From Kiritimatiellia bacterium (GTDB lineage: Bacteria > Verrucomicrobiota > Kiritimatiellia > RFP12 > UBA1067), in contig JAFWKK010000048.1 of the NCBI GenBank assembly GCA_017514235.1, forward strand, positions 1 through 64,000: a DNA stretch of 64,000 bases, read 5' to 3'. The notes below the pieces were generated by a model. The model did no database searches, was not told where the DNA came from, and saw nothing but the letters and a program-made list of their open reading frames with translations. Numbering within the stretch: position 1 is the first letter of the stretch; each line of letters opens with the position of its first letter. The translations under genes were made by a program, and so were the position numbers. Below are positions 7,902 to 18,500 of the stretch, one piece after another.

Positions 7902-9788
7902 ATGAAAGAGAAAGCGTTACTCGCAGTTGCCGCGGCCGTAATCGGCTTCGCGGCGTTTGGCGAGTTAGCGTATTCCGGACTTGCCAAGCAGTCGCGGATG
8001 ACGAGCATGAAGGATTTCACGCCGGAACGCGCTGACGGACGCACGACGAAGACGATGGCGTGGGCGCGGAAGAAGTATGCCGATGCCGCGAAGAAGCCGG
8101 CGCATCCGTTCCTCAAGGACCGCGAGTCGTTCCTCGCATGGAAGGCGGATTATCTCAATAAGTACGCAAGCTACCTGCCGTGGAAGCCTAAGGAACCTGC
8201 GGTTGAATTTGTCTCTGAAGAGAAGCGCGACGGCTTCACGCTGTGCGTCTATGAATGCCACCCGTATCCGCGCGCGGCGGTCCGTGCATGGGTGCTTGTG
8301 CCGGACGGAGCGAAGAAGGGCAAGACGCCAGTCGTGTTCTGCCTGCCCGGCTCCGGCGCGTCGCTTGAAGGGCTTGTGGGCGACAAGGATCCATACTTCA
8401 CGCGCTATCCGATCCGCAACCGCCAGGCGTGGTGGTACGCGAAGGCGGGCATGATCGCGGTGGCGCTCGAGAACATCGGCACGGCGAACGGCGCGGCGGA
8501 CGACATGCCGTGGTGGGCGTCGCGCGGGCGGCTAAACGACATAATGCGGCAGCTCGGATCAAGCACTCTCGAACTTGTGACGCGGCAGATCGCCATTCTT
8601 GTTGACTTCTTCAAGACGCATCCGCTGGTCGATAAGACGAAGATCGCGATATCGGGCATGTCGCTCGGCGCGATGGAGGGGCTTTATCCCGCGCTGCTCA
8701 TCCCCGACGTGTCGGCGCTCGTCTACAACGACTTCGCCTGCGACCCCATGGCGCGCAAGCTTTCAATCACCGACCTGCCGAGCGGCAGCAATCCGCCGGG
8801 CGCCTCCAACGTCGAGGCGCTCATCGCCATGGCTCCGAAGCCGATGATCCTCAACGAGGGCGGTGCGTTCAAGGGCGTGATCGAGGACATCAAACGCGCG
8901 TACGAACTCGCGGGGCATCCCGAGAACCTGGCGATCCACTATTACGACAAGTATGCCGATCCTGCCGCCCGCAAGTACGACAATGTTGATATACGTACGC
9001 TTTCAGGCCTTGACGGCGCCGGCTTCCTGGCCGTTTGCAACTGCCACGAGTACGACCACAGCTTCCACGCCGAATCGGCGTTGCCGTGGATTCGTGGCCT
9101 CTTCTTCGGGACGCCCGACATTCCGAAAGGACTGGAGCCGGAGATCGCCCGCGCCCGTGCCGAGCGCGAACGCAAGGTCGAGGAGCTGTATCCGCCGGAC
9201 GGTCTGACGGGGCGCAAGTGCTGCGGCAATGTGCGCCCGTTCACGGAAAAGGACTTCGTTCCCGAACGCCCGGACGGACGCAGCGTAAAAGCCTACACGT
9301 GGGCCATGCTGGAACTTCGCGACAGGATGCGGGCGAAGCATGAAGAGCTGAAGGAAAAGTTCAAGCGGCTTGACGTCCGCAAGCGTGATGGCTACACCGT
9401 CGAGACGTGGGAGTTCTATCCCGACGACATCCTCGCCGTAAAGACGATGTTCCTCATCCCGGACAAGGTGACGCCGTTCGTGACGCCGGTCACGGTTTGC
9501 ATGGCGACGAACGAAGCGTCCGTCGAAGGGCTTTCAGGCGAGGAAGATCCGTACAGCGTAAAATGCACGCCGCTCGCTCTGAACTCCGTGCGACGCGGCG
9601 ACATTGCAGTCGCGCTGGCGCTTCCAGGCTGTGCGAACGGTGCGCCGGACGACCTGAAATCGGCCGATTCACGGAGTCGCTATATTGCTTATCTTCAGGA
9701 CACTGACTGGACGGACGCAAAGCTCATCGAGCTTGAAAAGCGCATGTGCCAGGACTTCCTGAAGGGAAGGACGGATTTCTCAAACTGA
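7902..9788 (+). CDS. Secreted alpha/beta-hydrolase (acetyl-xylan-esterase-like) with a truncated second copy
   Basis: 628 residues with a signal peptide (about 1-20). Residues 40-410 are a full alpha/beta-hydrolase of the dienelactone/acetyl-xylan esterase type. The nucleophile is Ser254 in G-M-S-L-G, and the His region is D-H-S-F-H (His386/His389). Residues 448-600 repeat the first half of this domain: D-F-V-P-E-R-P-D-G-R mirrors D-F-T-P-E-R-A-D-G-R near residue 39, and E-G-L-S-G-E-E-D-P-Y mirrors E-G-L-V-G-D-K-D-P-Y. The repeat stops before the nucleophile elbow, so the second copy has no catalytic Ser or His. Likely role: removal of ester substituents from polysaccharide in the periplasm or outside. 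The giant beta-helix gene follows 30 bases later. Confidence 0.75.
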   Translation: MKEKALLAVAAAVIGFAAFGELAYSGLAKQSRMTSMKDFTPERADGRTTKTMAWARKKYADAAKKPAHPFLKDRESFLAWKADYLNKYASYLPWKPKEPAVEFVSEEKRDGFTLCVYECHPYPRAAVRAWVLVPDGAKKGKTPVVFCLPGSGASLEGLVGDKDPYFTRYPIRNRQAWWYAKAGMIAVALENIGTANGAADDMPWWASRGRLNDIMRQLGSSTLELVTRQIAILVDFFKTHPLVDKTKIAISGMSLGAMEGLYPALLIPDVSALVYNDFACDPMARKLSITDLPSGSNPPGASNVEALIAMAPKPMILNEGGAFKGVIEDIKRAYELAGHPENLAIHYYDKYADPAARKYDNVDIRTLSGLDGAGFLAVCNCHEYDHSFHAESALPWIRGLFFGTPDIPKGLEPEIARARAERERKVEELYPPDGLTGRKCCGNVRPFTEKDFVPERPDGRSVKAYTWAMLELRDRMRAKHEELKEKFKRLDVRKRDGYTVETWEFYPDDILAVKTMFLIPDKVTPFVTPVTVCMATNEASVEGLSGEEDPYSVKCTPLALNSVRRGDIAVALALPGCANGAPDDLKSADSRSRYIAYLQDTDWTDAKLIELEKRMCQDFLKGRTDFSN

Positions 9789-9817
9789 CTAAAAAAGACA
9801 AACAAGGGGTGACCTAA

Positions 9818-12800
9818 ATGAAAAAGATACTGATGCTCGCTGTTGCCGCCGCCGGAATAGGCTTCGCGGCGTTCGCGACCGACTACACCTGGACGGGTGC
9901 CGTCAACAACAACTGGACGAACACCGGTAACTGGACGCCGACAGGCTGCCCCAATACGTTTGCGGACATAGCACGCTTCAAGTCGTCCGTGACGGTCTTG
10001 GTGGACGCGAGCGGAAAGCTTAATGTCGGCTGTATTGTCGTGAGCGACAATGCCAGCCTTGTGACGCTGAACGGCGTGGAAGGTGCAATTCTTGATCTCC
10101 CCAAGGCTGCTTCTGCGAACAGTAGCAGTTTCTTGGTGTTGCCCAACTGCAAGCTCGTGGTGAACCTTCCCGTCTCGACGGAGATGCGCATCGACAAGTG
10201 GCATGGTGGCGAGGTTGAATTCGCTACAAATGTGACGACCACGGCAGCCGCAAACCCATTTGTTCTCGACAACGGCAAGGTGACGCTTTCCGGAACGACG
10301 GCGTTCTCGGCGGCGAATGGTGACGTGAGCATCGGCAACTACACCAACGGCGATACGGCGACACTGGAGCTGAAGGATTCCTCCAGCCTGACAGCGAAGA
10401 ACATTCTAACGGGCATCAATCCGGCCTCGAATGCCGCTGTCGGGCATATCATCCAGAACGGTGACGGAACGTCTGTGAATGTTACGGGCGGTCTTGCGCT
10501 TTCGACAAAGACCGGCCATGCAAAACCGTCCGTCTATGAGCTAAACGCCGGAACGCTTTCCGTCGGCGGCACGTTGACCATCGGAAGCAAGGAGCCTGCG
10601 CAGTATGTGCAGACGGGCGGCACATCGACGGTTGCGGCGGTCACAGTTGACAATGGCTCGATAGTCTCGCTGCGCGGCGGCGTAATGAACTGCGCGGCGG
10701 CTCCGACGATTTACAACGGTTGCACATTCGAGCTGGACGGCGGTACGCTTGCGTTGTCGGCAGGCGCGCACAATTGGAATGGCCTGTTGGCGAATTACCA
10801 AGTCAGTGCCGGTTCTACGTTGGGGATTTCTGGCACGGCTTCGCTTTCGCTGGAGAACGAATGTTCGACTTATGACATGGGGCTTGAAATCAGCGATGGC
10901 GCGACGGCTACGGTCGCATCTGGCGCAAGGGTATCCGCGTCGGTTGGCTCGACAACGCCTTGGAAGGTGACAATTGATGACGGTGCGACGCTGAAGCTGA
11001 ACGAGGCCACGGCTCGTCTTGCCGTTCCGCTTGACCTTGCGGTGACTGGATCCGGCAAGATTGAGATGTACTCCAGCAGCGGTTCCTTTAACAACGGCTT
11101 CCGTGGCGTGGTCGTTGCGCACAGCCTTTCCGTGAATGGCGTTCAGCAGGCGAAGGGACGATACAACGGCTCTGCCAATTCGTATCTTTCGGCGGGGACG
11201 GCCAGCAGTGTCAACGACGCCGCGACCATCATCGTTCCCTACGTATGGACGGGTGCCGGTGCCGACGATAACTGGAACACCGCTGCCAACTGGGATGGCG
11301 GCAGCGTGCCGCCATCCGGAAGTCCGGTTGATGTTTCGCGCGCATCGACAATCACGCTCAACAGCGATGTCACGGTCTCCTGCCTTGTTGCCATGCCCAA
11401 CAACATTGCGCACAAGACGACGGTTACGGGCACAGGTTCGATTTCCATGGGGCACAACATTGCCTACTCGTGCGGCATCTATATTCCGGTCGGGTGCGAG
11501 CTTGTCCTTGACGTTGATTTCAAGCGTTCGTCGAACAACGTGATGAGCATGATGGGCGGAGGCAGGTTGACTGTGACAAAAACGCTTCCGAGCAACCAGA
11601 ACTCCGGTTCTGTCTATCCGCTGCTTGCGGTTGACGGAACGATCGCCCTTGCCGGCGTGAAGAGACTCGTTCCCTATACGGGGTCGTCCTACAACTTCTT
11701 CAATCACTATACGCCAAACCAGAACACGAAGGGAGAGTTTCTCATCGAGGATGGAACCGAGATCGCGTCGTTGCGGTTGAGCGAGGGCTATCCGGCATTT
11801 CTGCACGATGTTTACGTGCGTCAGATCGGCGGTGTGACGACATGGACGAATTGCTGGATCCAAAATATCAACACGTTGACACCCGACGGGGCTGTTTGCT
11901 ATTACCTTGAAGGCGGAGAGATGAATGCACCGAATGGGATTCGCCTCGGCAATACGTCTCAGGTCTCCGCCTCCTCATCGCGCCCGGGCGGCAGTTTCGA
12001 GATGTCCGGCGGTACACTGCGGTGTGGCGGCATCGTAGGCGGCTGTAACCAGAACTATGCGCGTCTATATGGTGGCGACATCTATTTGACAGGTGCCCAT
12101 ACGACAGGGAATCTAACCGTTGACCGCTTGTCGGACGATAAAATTTCTCGCAGAGTTGAAAACTCAATTACGTTTTATCTTGGCGGTGTTACAATTCGTC
12201 CTGAAAATGACTATCACACGATTGGCGGAGGAAACATCTATCTGACAGGAAAGAACGGCGATCCTACGTTCGACATGTCTACCGGTTACAACCTTGCAAT
12301 CATGATGGGAACGGATGCGACCATCACAGGCCCTGGCGGTTTTGTGGTGTCCGGAGCAAATGGCAGAACCTTTACGGCGAACGGAGTCTATTCGAATACT
12401 GGGTGTATCACGGTTAGGGGTGGCGCAAATATAGATTTCTCCAGATGCACGCTTAACGGCCCGACCAAGATTGTGGTGGAACACGCCAGTTCCGTTGTCA
12501 ATCTGTATGATGTCTCAGGCGGCAACCCATGCGTAGTTGAAAAGAGCCCAGACGTCATCATTCTCGCTGCAGCAAGCTGTCTCAAACTCAATGGACAGAC
12601 CTTGACTGTTAAGCGCTTGGTCGTGGGCGGAACAGACTATGCACCTGGCGACTACACGTTCGGCTCCGGTACAGTGACGGTGGCGGCACGCTCTAATTCG
12701 TGGCTGAACGGCACGGTCGGCGACCTCTCGTTCATGGCGGACGGCACGACGACGACGGTTGACGCGGCGACAACGCTTTCCTCTCTCACATACGATCCTG

Positions 12801-14032
12801 CGGCGGCGGGGGAGACGAATGCGCTCACGGGCGCAGCGTTGACGTTTGAGGATGGCGCGGTCATCCATGTGGAAAAAGGCGCCACGCTTGTCGTCGGCAC
12901 CGATGTCGTCTTTGGCGGCAAGGTGACGAAGACGGGATGGGGCGAGGTCGTCTTCAACGGTGCGGTCTCTGGCGTGGCATCGCCTACGGAGTCGTCCGAC
13001 GCCGATGATCCCCGCTGGCTTACCGTCCGTGAGGGCGGCGCGACGTTTGATGGCGCGGTTCAGGGCGTACGGCTTATGACGTGCGGCAGCGTCGATGCCG
13101 ACGATCCGCCCGTCATCACGCTCACGGAGAACTGCACGGTCTCCAACTACGCGATTGTCCTTACGGCGTGGGCCGTGACGAGCGAGGCCTGCCGCGGCGA
13201 GACGCATCAGAAAGGCGCGACAGTGGATTATTCGGGCGGGATATACACCACAGTGATCAGCGGCGGGTCGAACTGGTGCTTGACGAATCCGCACGTAGGT
13301 GGTTATGGCCGGTATGTTCTCGATTCGGGAACGTTGCGTTCGTCCAACAATAAACATCTGTCTTTTGTTTATGATTCGGTTGCGCTTGGTTCGTTTGAGT
13401 TCGTCCAGAACGGAGGTGCGTTCATCCTTCCGAAGGACTTCATGTTCGCCCGTCGAAATGACGGCGTCAAGTTCACATATACGCTCAACGGAGGGCGATT
13501 CGAATTCGGCGGGTATCTATCTGCCGCTTACGTTCCTTCGTGCAGCATCATGAACCTGAATGGCGGAACATACGTCGCCAACGCTTCGGACACCATCATG
13601 CGAGAATCTATTACGCTGAATATGACTGGCACCAATACGTTTGAAGTCGCCTCAGGAAAGTCGCTCACCATCGCGAACGACACGACGGGCGCATCCGCGA
13701 TTGTGAAGACCGGCGCGGGCTCGCTCGTCCTAGACGGTACGCTTGTCCTGAACGGACTTGACGTGCAGAGCGGCACGGTGACGCTGACGGACAAGATGCA
13801 GACCTTCGCGAACAGCGACGCGGCGCTTTCTCTTGTGGCTGGCACGACGCTCAATCTCGACTACGACGGTGAATTGTCGTTCAAGACGCTGACGCTTGAT
13901 GGAAGCGAGCGTGGGGCGGGTGTGTATTCGGCGACGGAAGGCTCCGCCCGTGTGCAACGTGTGCTTGCTGGCAACGGTTCGCTGCGCATCCTAGAGGGCA
14001 TCGGTCCAGGAGCTGTCATAATTGTCCGCTGA
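9818..14032 (+). CDS. Giant secreted beta-helix (autotransporter-passenger-like) protein with C-terminal IIVR motif
   Basis: 1404 residues with a signal peptide (1-20). The body is Gly/Thr/Asn/Ser-rich and made of short beta-strand turns of the autotransporter-associated-repeat type. A W-T-G-A/W-N/A-N-W motif typical of the start of such modules occurs near residue 25 and again near residue 476 (Y-V-W-T-G-A then N-W-N-T-A-A-N-W), so at least two passenger modules are joined. No C-terminal beta-barrel is present; the protein ends G-P-G-A-V-I-I-V-R, the C-terminus shared with three other proteins here. Likely a cell-surface or released adhesin-like or matrix protein. The start has GGGGTGA nearby. 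A strong terminator follows. Confidence 0.8.
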   Translation: MKKILMLAVAAAGIGFAAFATDYTWTGAVNNNWTNTGNWTPTGCPNTFADIARFKSSVTVLVDASGKLNVGCIVVSDNASLVTLNGVEGAILDLPKAASANSSSFLVLPNCKLVVNLPVSTEMRIDKWHGGEVEFATNVTTTAAANPFVLDNGKVTLSGTTAFSAANGDVSIGNYTNGDTATLELKDSSSLTAKNILTGINPASNAAVGHIIQNGDGTSVNVTGGLALSTKTGHAKPSVYELNAGTLSVGGTLTIGSKEPAQYVQTGGTSTVAAVTVDNGSIVSLRGGVMNCAAAPTIYNGCTFELDGGTLALSAGAHNWNGLLANYQVSAGSTLGISGTASLSLENECSTYDMGLEISDGATATVASGARVSASVGSTTPWKVTIDDGATLKLNEATARLAVPLDLAVTGSGKIEMYSSSGSFNNGFRGVVVAHSLSVNGVQQAKGRYNGSANSYLSAGTASSVNDAATIIVPYVWTGAGADDNWNTAANWDGGSVPPSGSPVDVSRASTITLNSDVTVSCLVAMPNNIAHKTTVTGTGSISMGHNIAYSCGIYIPVGCELVLDVDFKRSSNNVMSMMGGGRLTVTKTLPSNQNSGSVYPLLAVDGTIALAGVKRLVPYTGSSYNFFNHYTPNQNTKGEFLIEDGTEIASLRLSEGYPAFLHDVYVRQIGGVTTWTNCWIQNINTLTPDGAVCYYLEGGEMNAPNGIRLGNTSQVSASSSRPGGSFEMSGGTLRCGGIVGGCNQNYARLYGGDIYLTGAHTTGNLTVDRLSDDKISRRVENSITFYLGGVTIRPENDYHTIGGGNIYLTGKNGDPTFDMSTGYNLAIMMGTDATITGPGGFVVSGANGRTFTANGVYSNTGCITVRGGANIDFSRCTLNGPTKIVVEHASSVVNLYDVSGGNPCVVEKSPDVIILAAASCLKLNGQTLTVKRLVVGGTDYAPGDYTFGSGTVTVAARSNSWLNGTVGDLSFMADGTTTTVDAATTLSSLTYDPAAAGETNALTGAALTFEDGAVIHVEKGATLVVGTDVVFGGKVTKTGWGEVVFNGAVSGVASPTESSDADDPRWLTVREGGATFDGAVQGVRLMTCGSVDADDPPVITLTENCTVSNYAIVLTAWAVTSEACRGETHQKGATVDYSGGIYTTVISGGSNWCLTNPHVGGYGRYVLDSGTLRSSNNKHLSFVYDSVALGSFEFVQNGGAFILPKDFMFARRNDGVKFTYTLNGGRFEFGGYLSAAYVPSCSIMNLNGGTYVANASDTIMRESITLNMTGTNTFEVASGKSLTIANDTTGASAIVKTGAGSLVLDGTLVLNGLDVQSGTVTLTDKMQTFANSDAALSLVAGTTLNLDYDGELSFKTLTLDGSERGAGVYSATEGSARVQRVLAGNGSLRILEGIGPGAVIIVR

Positions 14033-14054
14033 TCGCTTAAAACCAGGAAAGACG

Positions 14055-14101
14055 CTGCCTGTATCGCCGATTGCGGACGATGCAGGCATGGCAGTTTTTT
14101 T
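14055..14101 (+). terminator. Rho-independent terminator after the giant beta-helix gene
   Basis: An 11-base arm (14056-14066) pairs with 14078-14088 with one mismatch; an alternative CTGCC/GGCAG pairing extends to 14094; seven T follow at 14095-14101. The following promoter's -10 begins only 3 bases later. Confidence 0.8.
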
Positions 14102-14103
14102 GA

Positions 14104-14109
14104 TACAAT
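14104..14109 (+). promoter_or_regulatory. -10 box giving a leaderless GH28-like mRNA
   Basis: TACAAT ends 7 bases before the ATG at 14117, so +1 should fall on or next to the start codon. It overlaps the earlier in-frame ATG at 14108, which rules that start out. No ribosome-binding sequence precedes 14117. No clear -35 box. Confidence 0.5.
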
Positions 14110-14116
14110 GTACGCG

Positions 14117-15529
14117 ATGAATCTGAAAATTGCAAGACGAAGACTGTTGGCGGCAGGTGCGGCGTTTGCCCTTACGGAGGCTCTCGCCGCAGCAGGCGCG
14201 GCGCCAGTCGAGATAACGGTCCGTCCTTCCGGAGGCGACGCGACGGGGGCGATTCAGGGCGCGTTTGACGAATGCTTCCGTGCCGGCGGCGGTACAGTGA
14301 TCGTGGAGCGCGGCGAATACGCCGTGAAGGGGATGCGGCTCAGGAGCAACACTACGCTGCTGCTGAAGAGCGGAGCGGTCCTGAAGGCGAGCCGAAACTG
14401 CGATGACTATGACATTCTCTCGAACGACAGGCTGGAGCCGGTCCCGGCGGACGACTTTGCGCCTGGCGTGGTGTGGGTAAGGCCAAAGGACAGGAAGACC
14501 AACGACCACATTCTCAAGTATGCGAGCCGATGGAACAACGCGATAATAAGGATACTGCGCGCTCGCAACGTGCGGATCGTCGGCGAGCCTGGTTCGGTGA
14601 TTGACGGCTGCGACAGTTACGATCCCGTTGGAGAGGAGCATTTCCGTGGCGTGCATGGAATATCCGTCCACGCATCGACTAACCTTGCGTTCAGCGGTTA
14701 CATTATCAGGAATACTGGCAACTGGGCGCATCTCCTGAAAGACTGCGCCGACATGCGGTTCGAGGGGTTGACGATCCTGGGTGGGCATGACGGGATTCAC
14801 ATGAGCGTATGCGACAGGGTAGAGATCTCCGGCTGCACGATGAAGACTGGCGATGACTGCGTGGCAGGGTTTGATAACGAAGACGTTGCCGTGCGCGGCT
14901 GCTCACTGAATACGGCCTGCAGTGCGTTCCGTTTCGGCGGACGGCGCGTGCTGGTGGAGAACTGTCGGTGCTGGGGGCCTGGCGAATATCCCATACGCAA
15001 TTCCCTGCCGAAGGCGGACAGGATCTCCGGCTCGCACGGGGCGCCGGGGGCGGGACGCCGCACGATGCTCTCACTTTTCACTTATTATTCCGACTTCACG
15101 CTCAAGGTCAGGCATCAGCCTGGCGACATAACGGTGCGGAACTGCAGCGTCGAGAGCGCGGAGAGGTTCCTGCACTACAATTTCTCCGGCAACGAGACGT
15201 GGCAGAAGAACCGCCCGCTCGAATCCGTCCGGTTCGAGAACGTGACGGCGAGAGGGCTTGGGATGAGCCTTTGCGCCTATGGCGACCCGGAGACGCGGCT
15301 TTCTCTTGCGATGAAGGGCTGCCGCATTTCCTTCGCGAAGCCGCAGCGCGAGTTCGTGAGGGGCGCGTATATCGGCAGTCTTTTGCTGGAGGACGTGTCG
15401 GTCGAGGGCGTAGAAGGCCCGTGCGTCAGAAGCTGGGGCGGTGTTGCCGCGCCAAAGGCAAATGGCGTCAATGGCGTCAAGCCCGACGTCGTTCCGGCGA
15501 GCGAGCCTTTCAAGGTGATGCCGATCTAG
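14117..15529 (+). CDS. GH28-like right-handed beta-helix glycosidase (polygalacturonase family)
   Basis: 470 residues from the ATG at 14117. The N-terminus has an A-R-R-R-L-L twin-arginine-like leader with an Ala-rich core (to about residue 30). Residues 35-440 read as a pectin-lyase-fold beta-helix: G-G-G-T-V-I-V-E-R-G-E-Y opens the helix, and the central turn has G-G-H-D-G-I-H followed by T-G-D-D-C-V-A, matching the paired Asp and the His-Gly region of GH28. The exact N-T-D and R-I-K motifs are not obvious, so this is a divergent member; hydrolysis of a uronic-acid or rhamnose-containing polymer is inferred, not shown. It is likely transcribed from its own leaderless promoter, and the VOC/FG-GAP gene follows after 58 bases. 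Confidence 0.75.
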   Translation: MNLKIARRRLLAAGAAFALTEALAAAGAAPVEITVRPSGGDATGAIQGAFDECFRAGGGTVIVERGEYAVKGMRLRSNTTLLLKSGAVLKASRNCDDYDILSNDRLEPVPADDFAPGVVWVRPKDRKTNDHILKYASRWNNAIIRILRARNVRIVGEPGSVIDGCDSYDPVGEEHFRGVHGISVHASTNLAFSGYIIRNTGNWAHLLKDCADMRFEGLTILGGHDGIHMSVCDRVEISGCTMKTGDDCVAGFDNEDVAVRGCSLNTACSAFRFGGRRVLVENCRCWGPGEYPIRNSLPKADRISGSHGAPGAGRRTMLSLFTYYSDFTLKVRHQPGDITVRNCSVESAERFLHYNFSGNETWQKNRPLESVRFENVTARGLGMSLCAYGDPETRLSLAMKGCRISFAKPQREFVRGAYIGSLLLEDVSVEGVEGPCVRSWGGVAAPKANGVNGVKPDVVPASEPFKVMPI

Positions 15530-15587
15530 CGCCGTTGCATTCGGCAGATGGCCTGGTGTGATGTATAAGGGTTAAGGAGTGCATGGC

Positions 15588-18500
15588 ATGAACAAATGTC
15601 TACTGCTGATTCTGGCGGCAGCATGCGGCTTCGCCGCGTCTGCGGCGTCGATGGAGCATATCGCGCTTGAAATCGAGAATCCCGCCGCCATGGTGAAGTG
15701 GTGGACTGAGAACCTTGGCTTCAAGGTGACGCTGTCGAGACCGTCTGGTTCGACGTTCATCGAGGACGAGGCCGGGCGCGTCGCGTTCGAGCTGTACGGT
15801 CCTGCGGAAGGACGCAAGGCGCCCGACTACCATGCGATGCCAATCCTTCAGCTTCACTTCGGGCTCTTCTCGGACGACGTCGACGCGGACGTGAAGCGTC
15901 TTGTCGCGGCAGGAGCTACAGAGGTGGCGAAGGACGAGGTTCCGGGCCTCAAGGGCGTGACGCTGCGCGATCCTAACGGACTGGCGTTTCAGGTGATGCA
16001 GCGCGAGAAGCCTGTGGTCTCCGATGCTCCGAAGTCATCCTGGGTTACCGAGGGGTTCGAGGCGTTCAGGCGCGGGACGTTCGGCAACGCGGGGCAGAAT
16101 CTGTACGTCTCCAGGGCGGGTGTCCTGCAGCGCATCTACCAGTACGACCTCGACAAGAACGGCTATTTCGATCTCGTCTTTGCCAACTGCCAGGACCATC
16201 ACGAATCGGCACCGAGCTACGTCTATGCGCTTGATGGCCGTCGCATCGCCACCCTTCCTGCGCAAGGTTCACGGAGCGGTCTCGTGGCCGACCTCAACGG
16301 TGACGGCATCCAGGATGTCGTCATTGCAGGGTTCGTGAACCTGCTCACGCCGTTCACGGCGACAGAAGTGTACTATGGGCAGCCAGACGGTAGTTATGAT
16401 GAGCGGTGTCACATCCGTCTTCAGGCTCCGCAGACGGTCGATTGTCGCTGCGGCCGTTTCGACGGCTCGCAGAGGCCGTCCATTGCGTTCGCGATGCCGA
16501 AATATGAAATCGTGCGGATTTACGGCCAGAGCGAACTTGGTTTCGAGTGGGCTAAGTTCACAGACCTGAAGATTGCGGCAGACCTCATCGCCGCCGGGGA
16601 CTTTGACGGCGACGGATTCGACGATCTCGCCTGTCGCAAAGACAAATCGACTGCCACAACGATCTATTGGGGTGGCAGAAATGGTCTTGACGTCACGAGC
16701 AAGACGGAGGTGCCAGAAGTGTCTGCGGATGAAATTCTTGATGAAAACGCAGAGAAGGGGTTCGCGTCGGAACTTGAAGAGAAGTTCCCTGCGCAGCGCC
16801 TGCTTGAGGTGGTGGACTGGAACGGGCGGAAGTGTTTCACGCTTTCCACCGGCAGGAAGTACATCTTCTTCACGGCGGACAAAGGCCGGAAAGTCTCGCG
16901 TGCGCTTGAGCTCCCGGTGATCATGGGCGTAGCTGCGGCAACCGGTGACTTCAACGCCGACGGTCTCACGGATGTCGCCGTCGCCAGTCAGGTAGGCGAC
17001 CCGGAAGACAAGACCCTGCAGAACAGCTGGATATGGCTCAACTCGGCCGATGGTTTCAAGGAAGGGAACCGAATCGCCGTTCGCACGCGCTCGGCCAGTT
17101 CGGTGCACGCGATGGATGGCAAGGTGCTTTTCGGGCAGTGTGCGGCGGACGGCATGTACACGAACGATGCGCTGCTCTTCTCGTTCGAGGGTGGGAGATT
17201 CAATCCTGAGCCGAAACGCTTCGAGGGCGAGGACACCCGCCGCGTCAGTCTGTTCAGGAACGCACGCGGCGAACCGTGCGTGGCGCTCGTCAACCATTTT
17301 GCGCGTCACGCCAACGGCTATGACAAGACCTACATCTACTGGGGGCGGAAGAACGGCTACGACGCGAACGACATGACGCCCGTCCCGAGCTGGTGCGCCG
17401 TCGATTCCGTCTCGGCCGACATTGATGACGACGGCTGGGTGGAGCTGATCGTCTGCAACAACTCGGAGAATTCGCTGGACAAGGATCCGGGCCATCATGT
17501 TCATCATTTTGGTCCGAACGGGTTCGATCCATCGAAGTCCTACACGCTCAGGACGGACGTCGGCTGGGGTGCGATGGTCGCGGATTTCAATCGCGATGGC
17601 TATCTGGATGTGTTCACCGTCTGCGATCACTGGAACGGTCTTGCGATGTTCACGGGCGGACCGGACGGGCTGAAGCGCACTAAGGATTGCATCCTCTTTC
17701 CGCCTGAAGGCGAGGACCTGCCGGGTGCGGCGGTGGACAAGGCTTCGCTTCCTCGCACTAGACGGAACCTCAAGCGCAAGAACAACGGGCGCGCCCGCTG
17801 GCCGATTGCGGTGGATCTGAACGGCGATGGCTGGCTGGACGTGGCCGTTCCCGTCATCAAGGATCGCTCGTACGTTCTGTGGGGCGGGCCCGACGGATTT
17901 GATCCTGTGCGCAAGCAGGACTTTGCCTCTTACATGAGTTCCGGCGTGCGCACGGCAGATCTGGACAGGAATGGATATCCCGACCTCATCTTTGGCGGAC
18001 ATACGATCTGGGCTTCTGGCAAGGAGCCTGATCGGCAGCCGCATCACTCCTACCTCAACATCTATTGGAACGGTCCGGACGGTCTCGCCGAGAGCCGCAA
18101 GTGCATCCTGCACGCGGATGCTGCGAGCAACATGTGCGTAGGCGACTTCAACGACGACGGATGGCTCGACATCTTCGCCGGCAGCTACCAGAGCGAGGTC
18201 AACCGCGACGTTCCCTCGTTCATATACTGGAACCGCAGAGGAAGCTTCAGCTTCGCCGACCGGCAGGATCTTTCCACGCACTCTGTCTCCGGCTGCATTG
18301 CTGCCGACTTCGACCAGGACGGACGCGTGGACCTTGCCGTCGCGAACCACAAGCTGTTCGGCGACCACAAGGGGTATTCTGAGGTTTGGTGGAACGGCGC
18401 GGAGGGATTCCTGCCGAGCCGCACCACCAAACTGCCGACATGCGGGCCTCACGGCATGAGCGCGATCGAGCCTGGCAACCAGCTGACGCGCGGACCGGAG

